From assembly GCA_018389105.1 (NCBI GenBank), contig JACATO010000980.1:806001-870000 (forward strand): a DNA stretch of 64,000 nt, given 5' to 3'. Position 1 is the stretch's first letter. The number at the start of each line of letters is the position of its first letter. The notes beneath the pieces were generated by a model, which was given only the letters and a program-made list of their open reading frames with translations, made no database searches and was not told where the DNA came from. The position numbers and the translations under genes are program-made. The stretch is from Nautilus pompilius. Its lineage: Eukaryota > Mollusca > Cephalopoda > Nautilida > Nautilidae. Below, in pieces: positions 1 through 11,700 of this stretch.

Positions 1-1400
1 AATAATGTGAGATGATAAAATTGAAGCACTCAGAAAGGCTTAACCAACCAGCAGAACCTTTTAAAGTGTGTGGAGGAAAACACGGATCATTTACAGGTGG
101 AGAGTTTGTTAAAAATTGTGTTATAGAGTAATTTAAAAAGTATGTCCAAAAGAGAGAAACAGTTTAATATAAGTTTATCTGCCAGTATAACTACCATACA
201 AAGTGAAGAAATGGCTGGGGACTTGCTTTTCCTAGCTCTAGTAAAATGCCAAGATCTTTGGATGTTTCCCATTAGCATTCACTTGATGAGAGTATTGGTC
301 ATCCAGCCACAGTACAACTTCTGATTTTTATTTAAGGAATTGATCCAGTGTTCGAGGTTTCTGAGGAGTCAGCTGCACTTCAAAGTATGAAGTAACAACC
401 ACTGATAAAGCATGTAAAATGGTAAACTTGTTTTAATTGAATTAGAAAATATTAAGTATGATGATAGATGGCACATGAAACATGGTTGGAAAGAAATCAG
501 GCATTGTATTTCACTAAAAAGGAAATGCAGCAACTAGTCATTCATTATCAATTTTTGTGCAGTAAGACTGTAAGATGGAAATTAGTTATGAATGTTGTTA
601 TTTCATGAGTTTCATTTCTGCAGTTATGCATTGAATCGTCAATTTCTCTCTGATAGAAGTGGAATATGGTGTAAGTTTGTATCATTGAAGTAACGGGCTC
701 ATTCAGGGTAGGGTTTTGAAGTGATTTTTTTTGTACTGCACTGCAAAACCAACATTTTTCTCAAAGAAAAGATAAGACTAAAATCAGAACTATACAAAGC
801 TTCTTAGATTTGGGATTTAGCTTTTCTGGTGGACATAGAACATTTAAATAACCTGAATCTGCAGCAGAAAGGAAAACTAGTTTGTAAGATGTTTTCTAAC
901 ATGAATGTTTTTGAGTCGAAACTATAGATTTTTGTGAAACAGCTTAAAGATTGCAATTTATCGCACTTCCAAGCCATGAATGAGTGTCTCAAAATGAGAA
1001 AATTAAAATGCAGTTCTAGCTAATAGGTGTGTTGAGGCCTTACAGATGGAATTCCAAGACTTATTTCAGGACTTCCATAAGCTTGCCAAAGAAATTTGAT
1101 TCTTCCAAAATTTATTTGAAGCAGACATTAATAAGGCAGATCCAATTTTTCAATTGAAATTAACAGAATTATTAGCAAACAATACCCTATAGGACATGGA
1201 CATAACAAGTGGTTTCATTAAGTTTTACTTATGTTCTCCACAAGTTTCATATTCAAATTTCAAGTTAGCTGTGGGTATGGTGACCATCTTTGGTAGACCT
1301 ATGTTTTTGAACAGGATTTTAAAAAAAATGAAGATTCTTAAATTTCTAATTAAATGTCCAATCTTAGTTGCGCATCATGTTTGTAGCTACTGTTTAGTGA
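1..1400 (+). pseudogene. Decayed hAT-type transposase (GTF2IRD2-like / ZBED group), left-truncated by the window edge
   Basis: Several + strand frames, broken by stops and frameshifts, line up in order with the catalytic and C-terminal parts of the hAT-derived proteins usually annotated 'general transcription factor II-I repeat domain-containing protein 2-like'. Visible blocks are a GSFTGGEFVKNCVIE-like segment near 80-130, a SLDES..HPATVQLLIFI..IDPVFEVSEESAALQS block at about 280-390 (the family's DESTD motif region), VGKKSG-like residues near 485, and an almost uninterrupted frame at about 805-1000 beginning IWDLAFLVDIEHLNNLNL. A C-terminal DITSGFIKFY block at about 1198 runs into a stop at 1403. 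In the family these correspond to the RNase H-like transposase core and dimerisation region. No intact frame exceeds about 70 codons, so it is a fossil. It lies upstream of PFKFB and is not part of that gene. The family match is from memory of its motifs; I am confident of the superfamily. Confidence 0.82.
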
Positions 1401-1570
1401 AGTAAATATTTATCAAACATTTAACACAACAATAACAGTGGAGTGCAATTTCATATTTCACTGTGACAGTTTTACTATTAAATTCTAGTCTAAAAATGCT
1501 TTTTTTTTCTTCTAACTATCCAAGTTTTTGGAGGTCGATTCCTACTGTGTGCAAGAGAAGGAGGAAGGAA
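1401..1570. other. Non-coding, nothing recognised
   Basis: AT-rich sequence with a short T-run. It separates the hAT fossil from the possible transposon-protein fragment on the other strand. Confidence 0.5.
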
Positions 1571-1574
1571 GGCT

Positions 1575-1770
1575 CATCAAAGTAAAAAAAAAACCAAATC
1601 TGTGATGCCCTTATCAGGTGTTATTGGCCAAAAGAACTTGTTGTTCAAGCATTCTTTTGGCAACTTGATCTTAAACTGGTTGTCATCCTTGGTAATATTC
1701 TTCCAATGTAGAAATTTTTGTAATAATAGATGGCATAATACTGCTCAATAACTTGTGTTGGGACTGGACT
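1575..1770 (-). pseudogene. Possible transposon-encoded protein fragment (frameshifted)
   Basis: Reading the minus strand gives a segment with YYAIYYYKNFYIGRIL. After one frameshift it continues as DDNQFKIKLPKE and NKFFWP. The spacing Y-A-x-Y-x5-Y-I-G-R-I, then F-K-I-K-x, then F-F-W-P resembles a domain repeatedly seen in uncharacterised transposon-associated proteins of invertebrates and fish. I cannot name the element. A 67-codon open frame just upstream on the same strand (1803-2006) may be the continuation but shows no motif I know. Confidence 0.35.
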
Positions 1771-2039
1771 GAAGAGACTTATTGCCTCTGAAATGATGTT
1801 TCTCAACTTTGAGATTTGTAATGTTTGATATACTTCATGTTTCTATCTGAAACAGAGACTGCAATTTTAGAGTCCCTCGGACTAATGCAGAATTTTCCTA
1901 TCTCTTTTTCAGGTTTATGTTTATTAATTTCTGCAGTTGCTTCTGGTACTAGCTTTACAGAAATTTTCTTGCACCTTTCAGATACAATTTTTAAAACAAT
2001 TTGCATTTGGAATCAATTTCCCAGATGGAACTATTAGCC

Positions 2040-2930
2040 AAGAGGTCCTTTTTACCTACAACAGCCTCTTTTATCTGTCTGACAGATCACAGTCCATCGC
2101 CGCTTACAACTGTGTAGTCTTTACTTGGCTACATAAATGATATTAGAACATGTAATCATGAGATTGGGTACATTATATAAAAAGCTAGTAGGAACATTGT
2201 CACTATGACATTTTTGAGATTTCATTCTTATAAAAATTATCTTTGCAGACTTAAAAATTATTAAAGAAACTGAAAAAGAATTGTGATCTGACATTGGTGT
2301 GTTGGTGTATTCTGATTTCATTTAAAGTAATGTGATTGTTTCATGCCATTTAAGGGCATGGGTTGACATTTATTTGTTCATAGTCCTGACCTACTGCGTT
2401 CTGGTTAGAATGTTGAACTTGACAGTATGCATGTTTAACTTTTTATTGTTAGTATAGAAATTATTTGTTTTCAATAAATCTTGGATTTCTCAAGACGATG
2501 ACTTTTTTTTTTTTAAATATGAGCTGAGCAGAATTTTGTGGACTAATTAAGTTTCAGCAATAAAATATTTCACATTTGTAGATGTGCATTTCATTTAAAA
2601 ATACTTACTGCAGGTTTTCATATTTTAAATTGTTTTTTAAATATGTAAATTGGCTAAGAAAAGTTGAACCTAACTTATGGCATGATGGCAGTGCTGCCTG
2701 TTACAATAGTTTTTTTTTAAATATTAATGTTGGTGTTCTTGATTTGTGTATTGTGTATAATCTAGATTTTAAGATTTACTAATTTCAAATTTCTAAGGCC
2801 ATGGCCTTTCACTTGCATTCAGAAGCATTGCCAGAAGAAAATGAGCACCATTGAAGCACAAGTAATTTCTTATTGTGGCATGTATGTACATTTAAGAGCC
2901 ATAAAAAATATCAGAAAACATGAACTTAAT
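2040..2930. other. Non-coding, nothing recognised
   Basis: AT-rich DNA without a plausible gene, repeat array or transposon terminus that I can recognise. Confidence 0.5.
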
Positions 2931-3215
2931 GTCTAGTGGCATTTCCCTTGTGTAATTGAAGAACTAAGACGTTGTGGAATGGATGCAATGAGAATTTGTA
3001 TGGTAGCATGGTCTGCATTGCCAAAGTTTAGTCAATTTTTTCTTTAGACCAGCCACAGAGGTGGGAGGTGGTCTTGTTTTTACTATTGGCTCAGTGCATT
3101 CCCAAGTGTGTTTAGTCAGATTCATGTCAAGGCTTCCCTGTGTGCCAAGAAATAACCTGCAGCTCCTTTTGTCTCTTCCATAAGATGGCTTCAGGGATGT
3201 GACAAGTGGCACAAT
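2930..3215 (-). pseudogene. Tc1-like transposase C-terminal remnant
   Basis: On the minus strand, the segment DMNLTKHTWE followed by KTRPPPTSVAGLKKKL resembles the region of Tc1-like transposases around the last catalytic acidic residue (SPDxNPIEHxWxxL...RxRPPPxSxxxLxxAL). After a frameshift near 3020 the other frame continues NADHATIQILIASIPQRL, which resembles the family C-terminus (IPQxxIxxLIxSMPRR). The frame open at 2964-3290 keeps only part of this. The DDE triad is not recoverable here and no terminal repeat was identified, so this is a short dead fragment. Confidence 0.6.
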
Positions 3216-3299
3216 GTTCTTATAACAAATGTCTTGATCTACACAAAGCCCCTTGTTGGAAGAGTGGCATGAGATGATGATTAATGACATCTATGTGAA

Positions 3300-5307
3300 G
3301 CTGATTATCTCTTGACAAAATAAAAATGTAAAAGATGATTCTGATGAGAATACCATTAGACCAGACTTATGATCACGTGTGATTAACAGTGTCAGCAATT
3401 TTGTTTTCCAAATTATTATAGTTAATTTGGTAAATTAAGAGATATTCGAAGAAGAGTAATGTTATTGAGAATTTAGATTATTGGAGATGGTTCTAGTATT
3501 TGTTGACTTTGTGAATGTAATGGAACAAAAGATACCTATTTTGCCTTTCTTTTATTTACTTTTTATACTGACAAAAGTGGACATCTTAATTATTTAAAGC
3601 ATCTAAATGATGGAACTGAACTTTTATTCTTCCAAATTTTAAAGACATTCTTAATGTTTTCAAAAAAATAATAAAAAAGAATTAAAGTGGTGGAACAGGT
3701 CTTAATCTTGTATCCTCAGGTATTTTTGAAAGTAGAACATTGTTTTTACAGTGAAACAAACTATTTTATTGTGCCTGTATAAATAGTCAAAATTGCACGA
3801 AGTTGGTGTGGCAACACAAACTCTTTTTTGTTTGTTTTTCTCATTAACTGAAGTTCTCTGTAAAGCAACATCCTTATAAAGAAATAATACTACTTCAGTC
3901 ATTTATTAAATAAAAACAGTTTATCATCATAGTATATCTTTTAAGATTTTAAAATCTACCATGTCCAAACCCTCCATACATTGCATTACATGATACAGCA
4001 GTTGAGTAATAATCCAGAAAATAACAAAGAAAACTGGATAGAAAAATGCCAGTTTGTCTATCTTTTATCTGGTTGCATCGTGGTGTGGGCACAAAGGATT
4101 AAGAGTGGTGCTTCAGCATCAACTTTCGTGGGAGCTGATTATCTGATATGTCAATTAACAATACAGATGATAAGTGTTTCTAATTGTGCATTTGAAAAGA
4201 TGGAAAATGTTATAATTATTATGCCATATGTATATGTTGTTTTAAAAAAAGAGAAGTTAAACAATTTTCTTTCTTTTTTGTTCCATATTGGTTTGACAGA
4301 TCATTCCTTTAGGTTTCAGGAAATACTTGGGACAAAAAAGGAATAGTAAGTAAAACAGTTTCAATTTTTGTCACTAAGTTCAAAAGCAAATAGATTTATC
4401 TCTTCAAAAAACGTGCAGTTAAGGAAATCCCTGATGCTTTGTTGACATTGAAAGTCTTTTAGGTCAACAGTGGCAGGTGGAATGTTTAGGAAGCACAATG
4501 GGCGGACTGTGTCAGGTAGGTAGTTTGCATTAAAAGGAAAGAGATTGATTGTCATGTTGTTATTTCTAGGGAAAAGCACGTAACACAAAAAAGAGAGAGA
4601 GAGAAGTGAAAATAATGTAAATACTATTGTGTTCTTTGTGAGGACAGTAAGTTAGGGTTTTAAAACTCAGACTGTTTTTTTTTTTTAAATATAGATTAGC
4701 AGAATAGCTGTCATTAGAGCTGTTAAAAACAGAGATGACCAGTATTTTTTTAGTTGTAGAAATGAATGCTTTATATTTTCAGGGATAATGTCAGCTATGT
4801 TCAGTCAGTCAGTCACATTCTCTCTCTCTTGCTCTAATTTGACTTAAAATAATAAATGCCTTAAAATTCAGTAAAATTCTCATTAATATCACCAAATCTT
4901 CAAAAATGATTGGAACTCCAGGATCTAGTTTAAGATATAAACTTATTTTTCTGAAATGAACACTATCACTAGCTTTAAGTTAACCTTCAGCATCAAAGAT
5001 GATGCTTTGTAGTTTTGATACTAATTTCACCTCATCTTGAAGATGTTCACGTCATCTGTGTAGAGTAATTTAACAGAAATGGTGCATGCTTCATTTGACA
5101 GTAGTGTTGGTTAGGCATTTATAATGACACTAAATTTTACAGTACTTTTTGTACTGTTGTAAATAAAAACAAATGTAAGTAATAATATGAAATTGTGGCT
5201 GAATTTTGACTGATATCATTAATTGTCTTTGTATTAGAAGACACTGAACACCACCTTGAGATGGGGGTATTTCACTACTTTTCTGTGTCTGTGGTTTATT
5301 ATACCAA

Positions 5308-5309
<2 letters not shown>
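3300..5309. other. Non-coding, nothing recognised
   Basis: AT-rich. A 121-codon + frame (3981-4346) and a 75-codon minus frame (4361-4588) are open but show no recognisable domain, and no splice context ties them to a gene. Confidence 0.45.

Positions 5310-5406
<97 letters not shown>
5310..5406. repeat. (TTA)n microsatellite, 97 bp
   Basis: Uninterrupted trinucleotide array of about 32 units. Both strands stay open through it, producing artefactual poly-Asn and poly-Ile frames that should not be called genes. A perfect array of this length is likely length-polymorphic. Confidence 0.98.
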
Positions 5407-5529
5407 CAGTTTGGTAGGGTAACTGTTTCTCACATGTGTTTGTTTTAAATGTACACCTATTTTTGTAACTTGAGACATAAACTGTCTTGTGTGTGAGTAT
5501 TTTGTTGCTTGATTCTGAAACTTCACTCC

Positions 5530-5765
5530 ATTTCACTTGTCCCATAACCCATAGTTGTTGGGGCACCTCAAGAGGTGTGTCTAGGGCATTTTACAACCTG
5601 GCAGAACTCATCCCTCTCCAGGTCAAAAGTCAAGGTGAATGTCAGTGTCCAGAGTGCTGTACAGCTGTTTCGGATTTTTTGGCTTTCATCAGCAGCATGA
5701 ACCCACAACACAAGGATTGATGAGCGAACTCACTACCCATTGCATCATGATACCATCTATTCTGA
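5530..5765 (-). repeat. Candidate tRNA-derived SINE
   Basis: Higher GC than its surroundings. On the minus strand the right end begins with a tRNA-like stretch: an A-box-like TGGGTAGTGAGTT, then about 30 bp later a B-box-like GGGTTCATGC. An unrelated body follows containing CCGAAACAGCTGTACAGC. The B-box is imperfect, and I found no second copy in the window, so a SINE is suggested rather than shown. The 77-codon frame across it is a by-product. Confidence 0.42.
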
Positions 5766-8700
5766 AACATATGTAGCAAAATGCCACCGGTTAACTGTGC
5801 AAGTTTACATGCTATTTGTTTAAATTACATTTTATTTCAATTTAATCAGTGCTTTTTTTCTCTCTCTCATCTTTGTAATTAGAAAATGATAATCATTTTA
5901 GCAAATTACAAAACTAGATGTTTCAGTAAGGTATCAAAAAAGAAGAAACAGATCCTTGCACTTTAAGAATTTAAAAAATTAAGTAAGTCTCATCTTAAGT
6001 AAAACTTGGTTTCAGAATATCAGCATTGTTTGAGTGGTTACGTGAGATGTACACATGCTGCATCTGGATCATTGTTATCACTAAGTTTTTCATTTTAAAA
6101 TGGTAACTCTGGGAGGATACACCTTCTCTAGTGGTGGGCTATAACCACTCTTGCAATGCCAATTATTTGAAGAATTTAAATCTTATTTCACCTCATGGGC
6201 AATGCCCATTTAGTTTTTCATGACCACCTGAGATAAGGATTCCGACAAATAGAACATTTGAAAATTTTGTTTTATTAATCTTTAAAAGGTGCACTGCTAA
6301 GTTTACTGTGTCATTAATCTTGAATAACGGCTGTTTTCAGTGACATTAGTGTAGCATTCTGAAGTTGTCATAATTTCTAAGGGTATTACATTACAAGAAG
6401 GCTGCTGATACAGATGCTGCTCTGACACTGTGGCAAAACTTAGCAACATTAGTTCCAGCATTTTTCATTTTTTTAAAAAATTTAAAGCACTAGGTCGCAG
6501 ACTGACAGATTTTTCCTGGAATTTGATGTCAGTTATTGTAAATAGTTAAATAACTAACTCTCTGAAGTTAGGAGCAGATTATAAGCCATAATGTAACCAT
6601 AATAACAGAGTAGGATCACTCTCAAAACATGGCTACATTAAAGTATAGTCACACCAAATATGTCTGGTAACAGACTGGCACACACTGAATTAGGTAACAA
6701 GTTTCTTTATTTTTTTTTAAATACAGTATTCTGATAAACATTTAAAATAGGATCTTCCAATGCCCCCCATACTGCTCTAAACTGTCCAAGATAATCTGAT
6801 TTTACTATTATAATGAGTGCTACTTTTGTCCATTGTTTCATCATTTGAATTTCTTAGGTATCTCCTTGTACTAACAACCTGTAAATCTGGTAAGTGGAAT
6901 TGACCACTAAAACCCTCCAAGTTCAGGGGCCCTTAAAACCTGGTATCATAGTACTTTTCTTGAGGCTTACAAAATATTTTTTCTAAAAATTTGTAATAGA
7001 CTGGCATGCACTTTATGTAAACATTTTGATTTGGGGAGTTTTCAGAAAGAATTGTTGTTTCCCAGATATTAAGTTAAATGTAAGAATCACTGTTTATTTT
7101 TTTTTTTTTGAATTTTGAGACTTTTTCAACCAGTGTCCATATCTCATCTATTAAACCCCAGAATCTCCTCTTTGTTATTTTACAATGAATAAGCTTTAAA
7201 ATTATAGCAAATATGATCAATTACAGTATATTCTCAGATTTCTCACCGAGTATGGCATTTCTATGAAATGAACTGTTTTGTCTTTGGATAAGGTATATAT
7301 GGTTTATTATGCTAATAAGATTATTTGATGTTTGTAACAATGTATTTGTTTGATCATTATGACAAAATCAGCGGTCTGGACTGCTTTAAAAGCTTTGACA
7401 TATGTGTATTACCATCTACCCCATGTGCTTGACAATTTTGACACCTTTGCTCATTAATAATAGGCAGTGTTATTAATTTGTTATTTCCTGCATTAAGACT
7501 TTTGGTGGTGCATGTAGCATACTTTACAAGTATGTATGCACTATGTTTACTTAACAAATTTCTTTCTACCTAAAGAGAGTTGTGAAACTCCAACAAAAGT
7601 CCTGCTAAACAGGGTATATTACTGAGAACTTCAAAAGCTGATCATATGTTTCAAATCTTCTGTAGCTTAGTCCTTTATAGAACAAAGAGGATAGCAACCA
7701 CAATGCAATGGGTTTCATCATGTGACTGCTTTGTATAGAATTGAGACAATTTTCTTTAAGTCGGTCAGATAATGCTTTGCTTTATTTTGCATGATAATTG
7801 CTTAATAATGTTTATAGTCTCAACTGGCAGCCATTTATTCAAGCTGTTTTCCCAACAAGTCTCCAATGTATGCACTAATGAGGATTGTAGGATAAAAGAT
7901 TTTAAGTGCAAAAGAGAGTTAAAAGATGTTGCTACACAGTTTCTATAGTATTGGAACCGTGCCTGGGTTGACTAGTAGAAAACAATTAGGATCTCTTCTG
8001 TTTTGTCAATTTCTATCTTTTATAGGACTTTGGTAATGAAGGAAAAGAAGGAAAAGCATCCATTTTACGCAGATGCTAATACACAGTAAAAACATCAGTA
8101 GATAATATTTGTATCAGGTTTCAGCTGGAAATTATTGCTTGAAGGAAATAGATCAACATGGTTCTTCAGATATGCTACTTAGTCTTTGAAAAACCATTGT
8201 ACTTAATTTCCAATTTAAGTTGTTACTAAAATCTTTGATAGTCTGCCATTCTGGAAGTTTAATTCTCCAGGCAAGTGTGTAGCTCTACTGATGCTTCAAC
8301 ACTAGGCTGGAAAGAAGTTATGAAGAAAGTTAAATGAAGAATGGCCACAGTTTTGCATATTAATGTGTTAGAACTAAAAGCTGTCATTTATAGGTTGCAG
8401 TCTCTTTGTATCTCTCACTTTCACACAGGCAGACAGAAATATGTATATTAGTTGATTATCAGTTGTTTTAAATGAATCCAGTTATCAAGTGTTAAATTAA
8501 ATCTAGTGCTTCTAACACTAGTGTTTAGTTAATCTCTTATCAGCATGTTGATATTTTAAGTATAATTATTTTTTTTTTGGTTTTCACTACCTGTTTGTTT
8601 TCAAGAAACCTAGAATTTTCAGCAGATGAATTCCCGATTCTGTGTTTGGCTTAATTTAAAACAGAAACAAGGCTATATCTTTAATTTACAAGTTGAAATT

Positions 8701-11700
8701 AGTGCAGTCATTTGAACTATTTTCATGCTGCATGCCAATCATTGATGGATACCCATGTTTGTCACATATCTCTTGTGTAAACCTTTGTGCAGCTGACCTG
8801 TGAATAAGTGAGCTATTCAGTCCTGTTGGTGAATCATGCCTTGCTTTATGCTTGGAGTCTCCCTCGGTAAGTTTCTTTCTTTTGCTAAGAACATGTCACA
8901 GTATTTTGTATTTCTTTATTAAGTGATGATAGGAAAATCATTTTAAACAGATCTTTATATGAAATACTGTCATAATTTCTATTTAAAAATGTTTAGAAGA
9001 AATTACTTTGGTGGATAATAAGATAATGAAAGGATTTTGTCAGATGGTATCAGGTAGCTGAATATTTCTTATAGTTTGTGCACAGCAGTTAGGGGGAGGA
9101 GGCACACCACAAAAAAGCAGTGCAGATTGTTTTTGTTTACTTTGGCAGAGAGGACTATAGTTTTATGGTTTGCTAACAGTTATAATGTTGATAAATTTAT
9201 GCAGATGATCAACCGCTTTCACGCTAAAGCCTTTATGGAGAGGTATAACTTGGTAAAGGTTTAAAATGTTTTAATGAGTAAGGAAAACAGGTGCTATTGA
9301 ATTATGTTTACAAAAGTATTATTTGGCGACCAATTGAATCAACACGCTTAACCTTAAGACACCATTTATGGCGCCAATGAATTTATAAAGTTCATTATTA
9401 TCATTTAGCTAACTCTAATTTCAGGTGTTTTCAAAATAAAATCTGTCTGTCTGGACACCTGTCAACTTCTGACACAAATAGAACCGTCATTTTCAGTGAT
9501 GTCTGACCTCTACTCTATGGAATTGTAAAGGTGTACAGTTCTCTGACCATGCACTATCACAAATCTCATGACTAGCTGAAATTTTAACTTGTTATGTAAT
9601 ATAGTGGTGCCTTTACATCTGTATTAATGATCTCCTGGATAATGAACATTGTAGTCTAAATGTTGTATTGGCCACTGATGGCAGATGTCATCTGATGATG
9701 TCTGCTGCTGGTGATTGTAGCCTGATGATCATTGCTATTTTATGTGGAAATTCAATCCTGTAAGTTATCAATAATCATAGTATTTTAATAAATACATAAA
9801 AAACCTAATTTGTTATTTTAATTTTAAATAGTTTATTAATATTATTATTATTTTTTTTTAATTTTTGCATTTTCTAATTAAGCTGGTGTTAAAGATGTTT
9901 TTTTGAAAAAAATTTTATTCACAAATTACTCGAAGCCATGGGTCAAAACAAAGTCATATAGAGTTACTTCCCTTACATCTTTTAAAAGTAGACCAATGGT
10001 TAAAATAGGCAGAATATAATTTTTATTTTTTATATTTGTAGCACGCCATCCTTTTGAAAGGAAAATATTTTTATAAATAGGCATTTTTTCTTTAAACATT
10101 ATTTAGAAACTGCCACACAAGAACTTAGCTTTCCTCTGACCCAGAAGTCAAGTTGGTCTTTCTTCTCATTTATTGTCAGTTTTGTTGAAGCTGTTTGAAC
10201 GTAATTTTATTTTGGAGACCACCATTAGTGTTTCTGACCACTTCTTTGTAATAGTTATTCAAAAAATGACTCTCATTTGTATATGGTTCATGGTTAGGTA
10301 CTCCATGTCAGTAACATTTTAATTCTGCATACAAATTACACAGATCCGGAGGATGTAGGATGGGAAACGTGCAGAGATATTTGCTTTGGGTCCATCCATC
10401 TTTTATTTTCCTCTCCTTTTTCTAAACAATATTTATCCTATTATGTTTTGTTAACTAAATTCACCAAGTGGAGAGAAACTCTTATTATAGAAAAGTGAAT
10501 GTATTATTGTATATTCCTTTCCACAGCTTCTGGCAGTTTTCTATATCTTTGATTGAAATTGAACAAAATCCTGTTTGGAATATTCTTTAAGATTGTGATT
10601 TCTTAAGTTAATACTTTGTTTTGGATGGTGAAGGATGGGGAGATTATATGAAAGCCACATTAAATGAAGAAATTATATTTAGGTCAATTAGGATAAATAG
10701 AAATTTGTTTTTGAAGTCTATAAGGACTTGCTTATAGGTACATTCTAGTAAGGGCCAAGCTTTTGTGATGCTTTTTTTTTGAAGTTTTGCTTTGCGTATG
10801 TTTTTTGTTTTTACCTGTTAAAAGAACAGAATTTTTAAACAGGCAAGGAAGGTATTGAAATGGGTGGTTTGTGTTTATAAATGTGATTGTGAAATTACAT
10901 CTGTTAAAAAATAAATAAATGGTATCAGCTGAGTTAAGTTAATTTGTTGTATGATTTTGGTCCACAACTAAGGTCACTGCTCCAGTTTTTCTGGGTTATG
11001 TAAGTAACAGTTTTAATGATTGAAAAACAAACAAAACACAGGGGAATGAGGCTAAGCTCAGGTAAAATAGGATCTCTCTACTATATTGGGTTAAACTACA
11101 GAAAAAAAATCAACTGTGTGAAGTACTTTTTTCAGATTTTTATCGTTTAATTGGTTGCATTTCAGTTGAAATTGTTTGGATTCATTACATTAACTATAAT
11201 TATTTAAAATCTAAAACAAAAACTGAAGACATTTATAACAATAAAATGTTCACATTTTTTTTTTTAAAATTTGAAAACAAAATTCCATTCTCATTCCTCA
11301 CTGGGATCTCTGGGAGTAAACACGCGGAGATGATACATTCCATCATCACATTGGAAGCAGAAATATTAGCCCTCATAATGAAATTCTCAAAAGCTTGGGT
11401 AGCTTTCGATTCAACTGTCTATTTATTTATAATCTTAATTTAAAAAAAAACAATAAAAGAAAGAATTATTTTTTAGTGGAGGTTAATTATTATGAAATAC
11501 ACTAATTTTCATCAGTCATTACTTTTAAAATGTTTTGGCGGCTGTGTAACGTTGCTGACTATATCGTCACAACTAATAAAGTTTCGAAATGCTTAGAATT
11601 GCGGCTGTGCCCAGTCACATGTTAAATATATATTTTTCTTATGCAACAAGCAACGTTTGTGGTGAGCTGTTAATAAAAAATCCGACATATGTAAATGATA

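Noticed and set aside
4361..4588. Minus-strand 75-codon frame containing DLKDFQCQQSIRDFL
   Set aside because: Faintly recalls the LQMELIDLQCD block of hAT-derived proteins, but the match is too short and the surroundings do not support it.
5234..5566. Open frames rich in Asn or Ile on the minus strand
   Set aside because: They are translations of the (TTA)n microsatellite in two frames and have no gene context.
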